Notes: generated by a model from the sequence alone, not told the origin. A stretch of 64,000 bases of DNA from UBA11612 sp963662375 (GCA_963662375.2 CAXXRP010000004.1:1-64000), one strand, 5' to 3'; shown: positions 27,194-36,305, counted from the stretch's first letter. Program-made: numbers and translations.

Positions 27194-28039
27194 ATGGCGT
27201 TGAAAAAATTTAAACCTGTTACCCCGTCACTGCGCGGCACCGTGTTGACGTCTCGTGCGGACTTGCACAAGGGCAAGCCCATCAAGGCGCTGACCCGGGG
27301 CATGCACGCGACGGGTGGACGTAACAATCAGGGGCGTACCACCAGCTTCTTTATGGGCGGCGGTCATAAGCGCCGCTATCGCATGGTGGATTTCAAGCGC
27401 AAGAAGCGCGACGTGATCGCGACCGTCGAGCGTTTGGAATATGACCCGTACCGCACGGCGTTTATTGCCCTCATCCGCTATGATGACGGAGAGCTATCTT
27501 ACATCTTAGCGCCGCAGCGCATCAAAGTGGGCGACAAAATTGTTTCAGCCGAACAGGCCGATGTGAAGCCGGGCAATGCCATGCCGCTGAAAAACATGCC
27601 GGTCGGCACGATCGTCCACAATGTCGAATTAAAAATCGGACGCGGCGGACAAATGGCTCGTTCGGCCGGTTGTTATGCTCAGTTGATCGGAAAGGACTCC
27701 GGGTACGCACAGTTGCGCGTATCGTCAGGCGAGGTGCGCCTGGTGCGAGCGGAGTGCGTGGCCACCATCGGCGCCGTATCCAATCCCGACAATCAAAATA
27801 TCAAAATCGGCAAAGCGGGCCGTAATCGCTGGTTGGGACGCCGTCCCCATACCCGGGGTGTGGTGATGAACCCGGTTGATCACCCCCACGGCGGTGGTGA
27901 GGGAAAAAGTTCTGGCGGCCGTCATCCGGTGACTCCGTGGGGCAAACCCACGAAAGGTAAGCGGACACGTAATAATAAGCGGACACAGAACCTAATTGTG
28001 CGCAGCCGCCATTTAGCTAAGAAAAAGAGATCTAAGTGA
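27194..28039 (+). CDS. rplB: 50S ribosomal protein L2
   Basis: L2 bridges the subunits and supports peptidyl transfer. The 281-residue product has GRNNQGRTTSFFMGGGHKRR, the DPYRTAFIALIRYDDG barrel, and the conserved C-terminal block MNPVDHPHGGGEGKSSGGRH, with the histidine region near the catalytic centre, then TPWGKPTKGKRTR. It starts 3 bases after rplW. Confidence 0.99.
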   Translation: MALKKFKPVTPSLRGTVLTSRADLHKGKPIKALTRGMHATGGRNNQGRTTSFFMGGGHKRRYRMVDFKRKKRDVIATVERLEYDPYRTAFIALIRYDDGELSYILAPQRIKVGDKIVSAEQADVKPGNAMPLKNMPVGTIVHNVELKIGRGGQMARSAGCYAQLIGKDSGYAQLRVSSGEVRLVRAECVATIGAVSNPDNQNIKIGKAGRNRWLGRRPHTRGVVMNPVDHPHGGGEGKSSGGRHPVTPWGKPTKGKRTRNNKRTQNLIVRSRHLAKKKRSK

Positions 28040-28075
28040 AAGCTCAAGTCGAGCTTTAGAAAACGGAGATTGAAC

Positions 28076-28369
28076 GTGGCACGTTCTGTTTGGAAAGGCC
28101 CATTTCTAGACGGTTATGTCTTGAAAAAGGCGGAGACCGTCCGGCAATCGGGGCGCAACGAAGTGATCAAGATTTGGGCGAGGCGCTCGACCATTTTGCC
28201 GCAATTTGTCGGCCTCACTTTTGGCGTCCATAACGGCAAAAAACATGTGCCCGTAATGGTGACCGAAAACATGATCGGCCACAAATTTGGCGAGTTTGCA
28301 CCCAGCCGCACATTCCACGGCCATTCCGGCGACAAGAAAGTCGCCGGACCGGGTGTGAAGAAGGGCTAA
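28076..28369 (+). CDS. rpsS: 30S ribosomal protein S19
   Basis: S19 lies in the 30S head next to S13 and the A-site tRNA. From the GTG at 28076 (GGAG 7 bases upstream) the product is 97 residues, MARSVWKGPFLDGYVLKKAE; an upstream TTG at 28070 is less likely. TWARRSTILPQFVG-like and HNGKKHVPVMVTENMIGHKF blocks are intact. Confidence 0.98.
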   Translation: MARSVWKGPFLDGYVLKKAETVRQSGRNEVIKIWARRSTILPQFVGLTFGVHNGKKHVPVMVTENMIGHKFGEFAPSRTFHGHSGDKKVAGPGVKKG

Positions 28370-28372
28370 ATC

Positions 28373-28753
28373 ATGGGCAAGAAGACAACACCACGCCGCG
28401 TGGGCGACACGGAAGCTAGGGCATTTGCCCGCTCCATTCGGGTAAGCCCGCAGAAGTTGAATCTCGTCGCGCAATTGATTCGTGGCAAGAAGGCCGAGAC
28501 GGCTTTGGCTGAGCTTACGTTCTCGCCGCGGCGTATCGCCAGTGACGTCAAGCGCGTTTTGGAGTCTGCGATTGCCAATGCCGAGAACAATCATCAGCTC
28601 GACGTGGATCAGCTGGTGGTGAGTGAGGCGTTTGTCGGCAAGGCGCTGGTGTTGAAACGTTGGCGGCCCCGGGCGCGGGGTCGTGTGGGAAGTATCCGCA
28701 AACCGTTCAGCAATCTCACGATCGTCGTACGTGAGCAAGGGGAGAGCACCTAA
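28373..28753 (+). CDS. rplV: 50S ribosomal protein L22
   Basis: L22 lines the narrowest part of the exit tunnel with its beta hairpin. The 126-residue product contains SIRVSPQKLNLVAQLIRGKK, VLESAIANAENNHQLDVDQL and the hairpin LKRWRPRARGRVGSIRKPFS. The last base of its stop is the first base of the rpsC ATG (TAATG). Confidence 0.98.
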   Translation: MGKKTTPRRVGDTEARAFARSIRVSPQKLNLVAQLIRGKKAETALAELTFSPRRIASDVKRVLESAIANAENNHQLDVDQLVVSEAFVGKALVLKRWRPRARGRVGSIRKPFSNLTIVVREQGEST

Positions 28754-29433
28754 TGGGCCAGAAGGTCAACCCGATTGGGCTTAGGCTCGGCATCAACCGA
28801 ACCTGGGATTCCCGCTGGTATGCCAGCGGCAGTGCTTATGGCGACATGTTGCATGAGGATTTGGAGATCCGTGCGTATTTGAAAAAAAGGCTGGCGCAGG
28901 CCGGTATTTCTCGAATCATCATTGAGCGGCCCGCGAAGAAAGCGCGTGTAACAATTCATACCGCCCGGCCTGGTGTCGTGATTGGCAAGAAAGGCGCGGA
29001 TATTGAAGTCATCCGCAAGGATTTGCAGAAGTTGACCGGAAATGAGGTGCACCTCAACATCGTCGAGATTCGCAAGCCGGAAATCGACGCGCAATTAGTG
29101 TCCGAGAATATCGCGCAGCAACTCGAGCGGCGGGTCGCGTTCCGCCGGGCTATGAAGCGCGCCGTGCAAGCAGCAATGCGCCTGGGTGCTGGAGGCATCC
29201 GGATCACTTGCTCCGGTCGTCTAAGCGGCGCGGAAATCGCGCGCACGGAGTGGTATCGCGAGGGCCGTGTGCCGTTGCACACTCTTCGCGCCGATGTGGA
29301 CTACGGTGAAGGCACCGCGAAAACCACCTACGGCATTTGCGGCGTGAAGGTTTGGATTTTTAGGGGCGAGATCCTTGAGCATGACCCCATGGCGCAGGAC
29401 AAGCGCGCCGGGGAACAGGGCGCCCGGTCTTAG
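28753..29433 (+). CDS. rpsC: 30S ribosomal protein S3
   Basis: S3 forms part of the mRNA entry tunnel. The 226-residue protein has GQKVNPIGLRLGINRTWDSR, the KH domain signature ARPGVVIGKKGADIEVIRKD and the C-terminal AGGIRITCSGRLSGAEIART and DVDYGEGTAKTTYGICGVKV blocks. A 66-base gap follows before rplP. Confidence 0.99.
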   Translation: MGQKVNPIGLRLGINRTWDSRWYASGSAYGDMLHEDLEIRAYLKKRLAQAGISRIIIERPAKKARVTIHTARPGVVIGKKGADIEVIRKDLQKLTGNEVHLNIVEIRKPEIDAQLVSENIAQQLERRVAFRRAMKRAVQAAMRLGAGGIRITCSGRLSGAEIARTEWYREGRVPLHTLRADVDYGEGTAKTTYGICGVKVWIFRGEILEHDPMAQDKRAGEQGARS

Positions 29434-29499
29434 TACGGAAAATATTGAATAGTAAATGGCGCCTGCTGGGCGCTGTGATTAAAGCGGATAGACGTCATC

Positions 29500-29910
29500 A
29501 TGTTGCAACCGAAACGCACAAAATTCCGTAAGGCCTTTAAGGGCCGCATTCATGGCAATGCCGGAGGCGGAACAACCTTGAACTTTGGCTCGTACGGATT
29601 GAAGGCGCTGACTCCCGATCGGGTAACCGCGCGTCAGATCGAAGCGGCGCGCCGCGCGCTGACTCGGTTCATGAAGCGTCAGGGCCGCGTATGGATTCGA
29701 ATTTTCCCGGATGTGCCCGTCTCTAAAAAGCCGGCGGAAGTCCGCCAAGGAAAAGGTAAGGGCTCGGTTGAGTATTGGGTGTGCCGGGTTAAGCCGGGCC
29801 GCATCATATTTGAGGTGGACGGTGTATCGGCGGATATGGCGCGCGAAGGCTTTGCGCTGGCAGCAGCGAAATTGCCCATCAAAACCAAAGTCATCGCGCG
29901 TGTCGTGTAA
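29500..29910 (+). CDS. rplP: 50S ribosomal protein L16
   Basis: L16 contacts the A-site tRNA and organises the central protuberance. The 136-residue product has MLQPKRTKFRKAFKGRIHGN, the GSYGLKALTPDRVTARQIEA block and GKGKGSVEYWVCRVKPGRII. Full length for the family; rpmC starts within a few bases of its stop. Confidence 0.98.
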   Translation: MLQPKRTKFRKAFKGRIHGNAGGGTTLNFGSYGLKALTPDRVTARQIEAARRALTRFMKRQGRVWIRIFPDVPVSKKPAEVRQGKGKGSVEYWVCRVKPGRIIFEVDGVSADMAREGFALAAAKLPIKTKVIARVV

Positions 29911-29921
29911 GGATGGCTGAC

Positions 29922-30125
29922 ATGAACAACGCGACAGAGCTGCGTGCAAAAAAGACCGACGAGTTGGAAGGCAAGCTCGGCGACCTGAAGAAAGAGCAGT
30001 TTAACCTGCGCTTTCAGCAGGCATCGGGACAACTCAGCGACACGGCCCAGTTTCGCCGGGTGCGCCGCAATCTAGCGCGGATAAGGACGATCCTGCGCGA
30101 ACGCCGCGATGGTGCGGCATCGTAA
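29922..30125 (+). CDS. rpmC: 50S ribosomal protein L29
   Basis: A two-helix protein at the tunnel exit next to L23. From the ATG at 29922 it is 67 residues; AAGGA at 29909-29913 is 8 bases upstream. The ATG at 29913 would add three residues but has no spacing to a ribosome site. KKEQFNLRFQQASGQLSDTA and RRVRRNLARIRTILRERR are the family core. Confidence 0.95.
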   Translation: MNNATELRAKKTDELEGKLGDLKKEQFNLRFQQASGQLSDTAQFRRVRRNLARIRTILRERRDGAAS

Positions 30126-30145
30126 GCAGGACGAGAGGACACAGT

Positions 30146-30385
30146 ATGCCTAAACGAATTCTCCAGGGCGTTGTCGTCAGCGACAAGCAGGATAAAACCA
30201 TTTTAGTGCGGGTAGAGCGGCGTATGCGGCATCCGATCTATAAGAAATTTATTCGGCGCAGTAAGAAATTCGCAGCTCACGACGAGACCAATTCGAGAAA
30301 GGTGGGGGATATCGTACGTATTCGCGAATGTGCGCCGATTTCTAAAAGTAAGACGTGGGAACTGATTCAGGAGCAGGCTGAGTGA
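30146..30385 (+). CDS. rpsQ: 30S ribosomal protein S17
   Basis: An OB-fold protein binding 16S helices 7 and 11. The 79-residue product starts MPKRILQGVVVSDKQDKTIL and contains HPIYKKFIRRSKKFAAHDE and VGDIVRIRECAPISKSKTWE, matching the family over its length. Last gene of the S10 operon order before rplN. Confidence 0.98.
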   Translation: MPKRILQGVVVSDKQDKTILVRVERRMRHPIYKKFIRRSKKFAAHDETNSRKVGDIVRIRECAPISKSKTWELIQEQAE

Positions 30386-30416
30386 CCCACTGTTTCTGGC
30401 CTAAGGACGTAATGTC

Positions 30417-30785
30417 ATGATTCAGATGCAATCCAACCTAGATGCTGCTGACAACTCGGGTGCTCGCCGGATTATGTGCATCAAGGTTCTTGGCAGCTCG
30501 AAGCGTAAGTACGCTAGTGTCGGCGACGTCATCGTTGTGTCAGTGAAAGATGCGATTCCGCGCGGTCGCGTAAAAAAGGGCGATATTCATCGCGCCGTCA
30601 TTGTTCGCACTTCGAAAGCTCTGATGCGTGCGGATGGCACGGCGATACGCTTCGACCGCAACGCCGCGGTTCTCATCAATAAGCAAGGTGAGCCAATCGG
30701 CACCCGTATTTTTGGCCCCGTCACCCGCGAGCTTCGTGCCAAAAAGTTCATGAAAATCGTTTCGTTGGCGCCGGAGGTGCTGTGA
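30417..30785 (+). CDS. rplN: 50S ribosomal protein L14
   Basis: L14 forms intersubunit bridges with 16S rRNA and is the target of the RsfS silencing factor. The 122-residue product is canonical: MIQMQSNLDAADNSGARRIM, RGRVKKGDIHRAVIVRTSK, FDRNAAVLINKQGEPIGTRI and FGPVTRELRAKKFMKIVSLA. Its stop overlaps the rplX start. Confidence 0.99.
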   Translation: MIQMQSNLDAADNSGARRIMCIKVLGSSKRKYASVGDVIVVSVKDAIPRGRVKKGDIHRAVIVRTSKALMRADGTAIRFDRNAAVLINKQGEPIGTRIFGPVTRELRAKKFMKIVSLAPEVL

Positions 30786-31105
30786 TGCCCAAGTTTAAAG
30801 TGAAAAAGGGCGACAAGGTGCAGATTTTGGCCGGCCGTGACAAAGGTAAGAGCGGCGAAGTGCTGAAAGCGTTTCCCGAGCGCAATAAAGTCATTGTGCA
30901 GGGTGTGAACATGTTGAAGCGGCACCAGCGCACGACCCCCACGGCGAGCGGCGGCATTATCGAAAGGGAAGCGCCCATTCACGTTTCCAATGTCGCTCAC
31001 ATCGATCCAAAGGACAGAAAGCCGACTCGCATCGGCTTCAAGATTCTCGAAGACGGAGCTACCAAGGTGCGCTTTGCGCGGCGCTCTGGCGAAGTCATCG
31101 ATTAG
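30785..31105 (+). CDS. rplX: 50S ribosomal protein L24
   Basis: An assembly initiator binding 23S domain I. The ATG at 30785 shares one base with the rplN stop (TGATG) and has GGAGG upstream, giving 106 residues. KOW motif KKGDKVQILAGRDKGKSGEV and the NMLKRHQRTTPTASGGIIER block are intact. Confidence 0.98.
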   Translation: MPKFKVKKGDKVQILAGRDKGKSGEVLKAFPERNKVIVQGVNMLKRHQRTTPTASGGIIEREAPIHVSNVAHIDPKDRKPTRIGFKILEDGATKVRFARRSGEVID

Positions 31106-31119
31106 GAAGGACAGCGGCG

Positions 31120-31659
31120 ATGGCGCGTTTGCGTAAACATTATGACGATGTGGTTCGGGGCTCTCTGGTGGAGAAGTTCGGCTACAAGAATACGATGGCT
31201 GTGCCCAAGTTGACGAAAATCGTGATCAACATGGGTGTGGGAGAAGCGTCGCAAGATCGTAAGAAGATCGAAGGGGCAGTGGATAACCTTGCCCTGATTG
31301 CTGGCCAAAAGCCGGTGATTACGCGCGCGCGCAAGGCCATAGCAAACTTCAAGCTGCGTGAAAATATGATAGTCGGTTGCAGCGTTACTCTGCGCAAAGC
31401 GCGGATGTACGAATTCCTTGACCGTCTGGTGAATATTGCACTGCCTCGGGTGCGTGATTTTCGCGGCCTACCGAGGAAAAGCTTTGATGGTTCCGGGAAT
31501 TACAACATGGGCCTTAAGGAGCAAATCGTGTTCCCTGAGATCGATTACGAAAAAATAGATAAGGTCCGCGGCATGAACATCACAATCTGTACGACGGCGA
31601 AAACCGACGAAGAAGCGCGAGTGCTTCTCGAAGGTTTCCAGATGCCGTTTCAGAAGTAG
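31120..31659 (+). CDS. rplE: 50S ribosomal protein L5
   Basis: L5 binds 5S rRNA and contacts the P-site tRNA. The 179-residue protein has VPKLTKIVINMGVGEASQDR, GQKPVITRARKAIANFKLRE, LPRVRDFRGLPRKSFDGSGN and the C-terminal MNITICTTAKTDEEARVLLE block, all conserved. Spc operon order is normal. Confidence 0.99.
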   Translation: MARLRKHYDDVVRGSLVEKFGYKNTMAVPKLTKIVINMGVGEASQDRKKIEGAVDNLALIAGQKPVITRARKAIANFKLRENMIVGCSVTLRKARMYEFLDRLVNIALPRVRDFRGLPRKSFDGSGNYNMGLKEQIVFPEIDYEKIDKVRGMNITICTTAKTDEEARVLLEGFQMPFQK

Positions 31660-31681
31660 AGCGCAACGGAGATCGCACCCA

Positions 31682-31987
31682 ATGGCGAAAACGAGTACTG
31701 TCGAGCGCAATAAGAAGCGGTGTCGTATGGCCCGTTCTTTCGCGAACAAGCGTGCGACGCTGAAAGCGATTGTCATGGATCGCGACACGACGGATGAAGA
31801 CCGTTTTGCCGCTGTTCTGAAGCTGGCCCAAGTGCCGCGCAATTCCGCGAAGGTGCGAATTCGTAATCGCTGCGAGCTGACGGGTCGTCCGCGCGCGACC
31901 TATCGTAAATTTAAGCTTGCACGTATCAAGCTCCGGGAATTGGCCTCAAAGGGTCAGATTCCCGGCATGGTCAAGTCGAGCTGGTAG
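31682..31987 (+). CDS. rpsN: 30S ribosomal protein S14
   Basis: A late-assembling head protein. The 101-residue product is the long, zinc-free (C-minus) form: it lacks the CxxC pairs and shows VRIRNRCELTGRPRATYRKF and SKGQIPGMVKSSW. This form is usual in proteobacteria. It lies 22 bases after rplE. Confidence 0.98.
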   Translation: MAKTSTVERNKKRCRMARSFANKRATLKAIVMDRDTTDEDRFAAVLKLAQVPRNSAKVRIRNRCELTGRPRATYRKFKLARIKLRELASKGQIPGMVKSSW

Positions 31988-31999
31988 GGAGGACCGACA

Positions 32000-32398
32000 A
32001 TGTCATTATCCGATCCTCTTGGTGATTTGTTGACGCGCATCCGTAATGGACAGCAGGCAGGTCACTCCAAGATCGTCGCACCCGCATCTCGGCTGCGTGA
32101 AAATCTACTGCGCGTTTTAGAGAGCGAGGGATACATCCGAGGCTTTGAGCGCTACACGGTTCGAGAGGGTGTGGACGAGCTGAACATTGAGCTTAAGTAC
32201 AATGAGGGTTCGCCCGTCATTAACAAAATCATGCGTGTTTCCAAACCCGGTCGGCGTGTTTACGCAAAGATTCGGGATTTGCAGAGAGTCTATAACGGGC
32301 TGGGTATCTCTATCCTTTCAACGTCCCGCGGGGTCATGTCGGACCACGAGGCGCGCCAGAAAAATGTCGGCGGGGAAGTTCTCTGTCAGGTGTTTTAA
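32000..32398 (+). CDS. rpsH: 30S ribosomal protein S8
   Basis: S8 binds the central domain of 16S rRNA and in E. coli represses the spc message at rplE. The 132-residue product contains SLSDPLGDLLTRIRNGQQAG, the KYNEGSPVINKIMRVSKPGR region and the RNA-binding ILSTSRGVMSDHEARQKNVG. An 83-base gap follows before rplF. Confidence 0.99.
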   Translation: MSLSDPLGDLLTRIRNGQQAGHSKIVAPASRLRENLLRVLESEGYIRGFERYTVREGVDELNIELKYNEGSPVINKIMRVSKPGRRVYAKIRDLQRVYNGLGISILSTSRGVMSDHEARQKNVGGEVLCQVF

Positions 32399-32481
32399 TA
32401 AGAACGAAACCTAACATGATGCGCGAAGGGTCGCGCTTAGGCTATTTGGTCCAAAAAGGGCCGCGCTAAAGGAAGTATGCG

Positions 32482-33015
32482 ATGTCACGCATTGGTAAAA
32501 ACCCGATTGACGTCCCCGATGGTGTTACTGTCACCATGGCAGGCGCGATGGTGACCGTTAAAGGCAAGCTGGGTGAGATGCACCTGGAGACGTCCGACGA
32601 CGTCGAGGCACGCCTTGAGGACGGTAAGGTTTGGGTGAAACCGACGAAAGAAAGCAAACGCGCTCACTCGTTGTGGGGTACAACCCGTGCGGCCCTTAAC
32701 AACATGGTGCATGGTGTTAGCGTCGGGTTCAAGAAAACGCTTGAGATCAATGGCGTAGGCTTCAAGGCCCAGGTTCAAGGGAAAAAACTGAATCTCAATC
32801 TCGGCTTTTCGCACGATGTTGTTTACGACGTCCCGGAAGGGATCGAGATCAAGACCCCGACGCCCACACAGGTGGAAATATCTGGTGCCAATCGTCAGCG
32901 CGTCGGTCAGGTCGCGGCTGACATCCGCGCCTACAGACCGCCCGAGCCATACAAGGGTAAGGGGATCAAGTATTCGGACGAACATATCCGCCGCAAAGAA
33001 GGCAAGAAGAAGTAG
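32482..33015 (+). CDS. rplF: 50S ribosomal protein L6
   Basis: L6 supports the sarcin-ricin loop region used by EF-G. The 177-residue protein has SRIGKNPIDVPDGVTVTMAG, TTRAALNNMVHGVSVGFKK, LEINGVGFKAQVQGKKLNL and the C-terminal RPPEPYKGKGIKYSDEHIRR, the family signature. Length is normal. Confidence 0.99.
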   Translation: MSRIGKNPIDVPDGVTVTMAGAMVTVKGKLGEMHLETSDDVEARLEDGKVWVKPTKESKRAHSLWGTTRAALNNMVHGVSVGFKKTLEINGVGFKAQVQGKKLNLNLGFSHDVVYDVPEGIEIKTPTPTQVEISGANRQRVGQVAADIRAYRPPEPYKGKGIKYSDEHIRRKEGKKK

Positions 33016-33036
33016 GCCGGAATTTAGGAATTAGTG

Positions 33037-33396
33037 ATGACAAGAGACATAAAACAGACCAACCGACGCCGGGTGCGCACGCGCTTTTCTGTAAAGGCGG
33101 CGGCGCACGGACGGGCACGCCTGTCCGTGTTTCGGTCCGGACGGCATATCTATGCGCAGATCATCAAAGATGATGATGGAAAAACCGTGGCGGCTGCCTC
33201 CACTGTAGACAAAGCCTTGAAGACTAAGGTGAAGAGCGCGTCCAAGGATGCCGCTGTTTTGGTTGGCAAGCTCTTGGCCGAGCGCGCTGTCCAAGCTGGC
33301 GTCAAGGAGGTCGTGTTTGACCGGGGGTTTCATATGTATCACGGCCGCATCAAGGCTTTGGCAGACGCGGCCCGTGAAGCCGGTTTGTCGTTTTAG
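33037..33396 (+). CDS. rplR: 50S ribosomal protein L18
   Basis: L18 binds 5S rRNA. The ATG at 33037 is 6 bases after AGGAA and gives 119 residues; the GTG at 33034 is too close to that site. RTRFSVKAAAHGRARLSVFR, HIYAQIIKDDDGKTVAAAST and FDRGFHMYHGRIKALADAAR are characteristic. Confidence 0.98.
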   Translation: MTRDIKQTNRRRVRTRFSVKAAAHGRARLSVFRSGRHIYAQIIKDDDGKTVAAASTVDKALKTKVKSASKDAAVLVGKLLAERAVQAGVKEVVFDRGFHMYHGRIKALADAAREAGLSF

Positions 33397-33425
33397 CCGC
33401 CGGACGATTTTGAAGGAAAAGATTT

Positions 33426-34028
33426 ATGGCACGCACTCCAACAACTGCTTCGAAAGGCGGCGACCGGTCAGGAAAGACCGGCCGGCGAGGTCGCGGCGGC
33501 GCCCGCGACAGCGAGGGTGAAGACGATCTCCAAGACAAGCTAGTACACATCAACCGCGTCGCTAAGGTGGTGAAGGGTGGCCGCCGCTTTGCTTTCGCGG
33601 CGCTGGTTGTCGTTGGAGACGCGAAGGGGCGTGTAGGCTTCGGCTCCGGCAAGGCTCGCGAGGTGCCCGAAGCAATCCGCAAGGCTACGGAGAATGCCAA
33701 GCGCACGATGATCCGCGTGCCGTTACGCGAGGGCCGTACACTGCACCACGACCTCTATGGCCGTTTTGGTGCAGGGAAGGTGATTCTCCGCTCCGCGCCT
33801 CCAGGTACCGGGATTATCGCCGGCGGTCCCATGCGTGCTGTTTTCGAAACGATGGGTGTTCAAGACATCGTTTCGAAAAGCATCGGCAGCAATAACCCAC
33901 ACAACATGGTGAAAGCGACGTTCGCGGCATTGAGGTCTATGGAATCGCCACGGTCGATCGCGGCCAAGCTCGGCAAAAAGATTGGCGACATCGTTGACCG
34001 TCGTGAAGACGTTGCCAAGGAGGCCTAG
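33426..34028 (+). CDS. rpsE: 30S ribosomal protein S5
   Basis: S5 lies near the mRNA entry and affects accuracy. The 200-residue protein has a low-complexity basic N-terminus (to about 35), the double-stranded RNA-binding fold LVHINRVAKVVKGGRRFAFA and ALVVVGDAKGRVGFGSGKAR, and the C-terminal SNNPHNMVKATFAALRSM. The N-terminal tail is longer than in E. coli, as is common in alphaproteobacteria. Confidence 0.98.
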   Translation: MARTPTTASKGGDRSGKTGRRGRGGARDSEGEDDLQDKLVHINRVAKVVKGGRRFAFAALVVVGDAKGRVGFGSGKAREVPEAIRKATENAKRTMIRVPLREGRTLHHDLYGRFGAGKVILRSAPPGTGIIAGGPMRAVFETMGVQDIVSKSIGSNNPHNMVKATFAALRSMESPRSIAAKLGKKIGDIVDRREDVAKEA

Positions 34029-34031
34029 ACC

Positions 34032-34226
34032 ATGAACGCCGCCAGCCAAAAGACGGTAACGGTGACTCAAATTCGCAGTGGCGCGGGGCGCTACGCTGAC
34101 CAACGGCAAACTCTGGTCGGCCTTGGGCTGAATAAGATCAACCGGACCAGAACATTGGAAGATACCCCCGCCGTGCGGGGCATGATTAACAAAGTAAAAC
34201 ACTTGGTGCGTGTGGACGAAGCCTAA
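34032..34226 (+). CDS. rpmD: 50S ribosomal protein L30
   Basis: A small 64-residue protein with TVTVTQIRSGAGRYADQRQT, LVGLGLNKINRTRTLEDTPA and VRGMINKVKHLVRV, the whole family pattern. It begins 3 bases after the rpsE stop. Confidence 0.97.
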   Translation: MNAASQKTVTVTQIRSGAGRYADQRQTLVGLGLNKINRTRTLEDTPAVRGMINKVKHLVRVDEA

Positions 34227-34310
34227 GACGATACCTATTTCGGGCAGGCGCTGCGTGTGAGCGCATCATCCCTAAGTCGGGGCTTCTGGCGGCCGCAAAG
34301 GACGAAAAAG

Positions 34311-34847
34311 ATGAGACTCAATGAACTGCGCGATCTACCCGGCGCGACCCATCGGCGGAAAGAGCTGGGCCGGGGTATCGGCTCAGGACTGGGCAAGACC
34401 TCCGGCCGGGGTGTGAAGGGACAAAAGTCTCGTACTGGTGTCGCCATCAAGGGCTTCGAAGGCGGCCAGATGCCGCTGTACCGCCGGCTGCCGAAGCGCG
34501 GTTTCAATCCAATAGCGCGCCGGAAGTACGTGCCGGTGAATATCGGCCGTCTGCAAGCTGCGGTAGATGCAGGCCGTATCGACCCCAAGAAGGATGTGAC
34601 CATTGAAGCCTTGGTGGAAGCTGGCATCGTGCGGCACGCGTACAATGGATTACGCCTTCTCGCCGACGGCGAGCTCAAGGCGAAACTGACGATCATAGCT
34701 GCGCATGCATCCAAAGCGGCGTTGGCTGCGGTTGAGAAGGCCGGGGGGGCCGTGACTGTTAAGGCAGCTAAGGCGCCTACTGCGGCAAAGACCCCAGGAA
34801 AGAAAGCCAAGGCGGACTCATCTATTGGGTCTGAGAAATTAAAATAA
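34311..34847 (+). CDS. rplO: 50S ribosomal protein L15
   Basis: L15 links several 23S domains late in assembly. The ATG at 34311 gives the standard MRLNELRDLPGATHRRKELG; upstream open sequence to 34257 is not family-like. It shows GRGIGSGLGKTSGRGVKGQK, FEGGQMPLYRRLPKRGFNP and a C-terminal Ala/Lys-rich extension (about residues 145-178) beyond the usual 150 residues, a common alphaproteobacterial feature. Confidence 0.98.
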   Translation: MRLNELRDLPGATHRRKELGRGIGSGLGKTSGRGVKGQKSRTGVAIKGFEGGQMPLYRRLPKRGFNPIARRKYVPVNIGRLQAAVDAGRIDPKKDVTIEALVEAGIVRHAYNGLRLLADGELKAKLTIIAAHASKAALAAVEKAGGAVTVKAAKAPTAAKTPGKKAKADSSIGSEKLK

Positions 34848-34961
34848 TGTCAGACGCTGGCACATGAATCTAGAAAACAGACCCTCCGATTTGATCGGGG
34901 CCGGATACCGGTTTTTAGAGAAGATTGTGCTCAAACATATTCGCCGTGTCCGGAGTTAAAT

Positions 34962-36305
34962 ATGGCCTCAGCCGTTGATCAACTGGCCGCCAACATAAAT
35001 TTTGGCGTATTCGCCAAAGCGACGGAATTAAAGCGCCGAATTTGGTTCTCGCTCGGCGCGCTCATTATTTTCCGTGCGGGCAGCTTCATCACGCTGCCGG
35101 GCATCGACCCTTTGGCGATGGCGGACGTTATGGAGACCCAGAGCCGTGGTGTTTTGGGACTGTTTGATGTTTTTTCCGGCGGCGCGTTGAGCCGCATGAG
35201 TATATTTGCGCTCAGCATCATGCCGTACATCTCGGCTGCGATCATTTTGCAGCTGTTGGCGGCGGTGAACCCCGCTCTTGAGCAGATCAAGAAAGAGGGT
35301 GTCGCCGGCCGCATAAAGATGAACCAATATACGCGCTACCTCACGGTTATGATCGGCACGCTCCAGGCCCTCGGCATTGCGACCGGCTTGCAAGGTACGA
35401 CCGCCTCGGATGGCGCTTCCGTCGTCACCAATCCTGGTGTGTTTTTCTTGTTTACGGCGGTCCTCACGCTGGTCGGCGGCACGATGTTTTTGGTGTGGCT
35501 GGGCGAGCAGATAAGCGAGCGCGGGATCGGCCAGGGCATTTCCCTGATAATTTTCTCCGGCATTATTGCGGGGTTACCCAGCGGGATCGTCAGTCTGCTC
35601 GAGTTGGGACGGACCGGCGCGATCTCCTTGTTCGTTCTGTTCTTGTTTGCGGTCGGCGCCGTGGCTGTTATTGCGTTCATTGTATTTATTGAAACAGCCC
35701 AGCGCCGCATTCTTGTGCAATATCCTAAGCGTCAACAGGGAAATAAGGTGTTTGGCGGCGAAAACTCGCATATTCCGCTGAAGATCAACACAGCTGGCGT
35801 TATTCCACCGATTTTTGCCAGCTCGATCCTTTTGCTGCCGTTGACCATAACCGGTTTCAGCCAAGGCGGTGGTGACGGCATCATGGCGACCATTTCCGCG
35901 CTCATGGGGCGTGGACAACCGCTTTACCTTGTCCTGTATTCCGCCGCGATCATCTTCTTCGCTTTCTTTTACACCGCGCTTGTGTTCAATCCGCATGAAA
36001 CCGCCGACAATCTGCGCAAGTATGGCGGTTTTGTGCCGGGCATCCGGCCCGGGAAAAACACCGGCGATTATCTCGACTTTGTACTGACGCGCCTTACGGT
36101 CGTCGGCGGCCTCTATCTCATTACTGTGTGTCTGATTCCCGAGTATCTCATCGCAGAATTCAGTTTTCCGTTCTATTTCGGAGGGACCAGTCTGTTGATT
36201 GTCGTCAATGTAACGCTCAATACGATGCAACAGGTTCAAGCGCATCTCCTTGCTCACCAATACGAAGGCCTGCTCAAGAAGTCGCGCCTTCGCGGGCGCC
36301 GCTAG
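34962..36305 (+). CDS. secY: Sec translocase channel subunit SecY
   Basis: SecY is the protein-conducting channel of the inner membrane. The 447-residue protein has the ten expected membrane helices, the plug region after helix 1 (LFDVFSGGALSRMSIFALSI), MPYISAAIILQLL, the C4 and C5 loops that bind SecA and the ribosome (VQYPKRQQGNKVFGGENSHI and ADNLRKYGGFVPGIRPGKN) and TLNTMQQVQAHLLAHQYEGL at the end. It follows rplO by 114 bases and precedes adk by 9. Confidence 0.99.
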   Translation: MASAVDQLAANINFGVFAKATELKRRIWFSLGALIIFRAGSFITLPGIDPLAMADVMETQSRGVLGLFDVFSGGALSRMSIFALSIMPYISAAIILQLLAAVNPALEQIKKEGVAGRIKMNQYTRYLTVMIGTLQALGIATGLQGTTASDGASVVTNPGVFFLFTAVLTLVGGTMFLVWLGEQISERGIGQGISLIIFSGIIAGLPSGIVSLLELGRTGAISLFVLFLFAVGAVAVIAFIVFIETAQRRILVQYPKRQQGNKVFGGENSHIPLKINTAGVIPPIFASSILLLPLTITGFSQGGGDGIMATISALMGRGQPLYLVLYSAAIIFFAFFYTALVFNPHETADNLRKYGGFVPGIRPGKNTGDYLDFVLTRLTVVGGLYLITVCLIPEYLIAEFSFPFYFGGTSLLIVVNVTLNTMQQVQAHLLAHQYEGLLKKSRLRGRR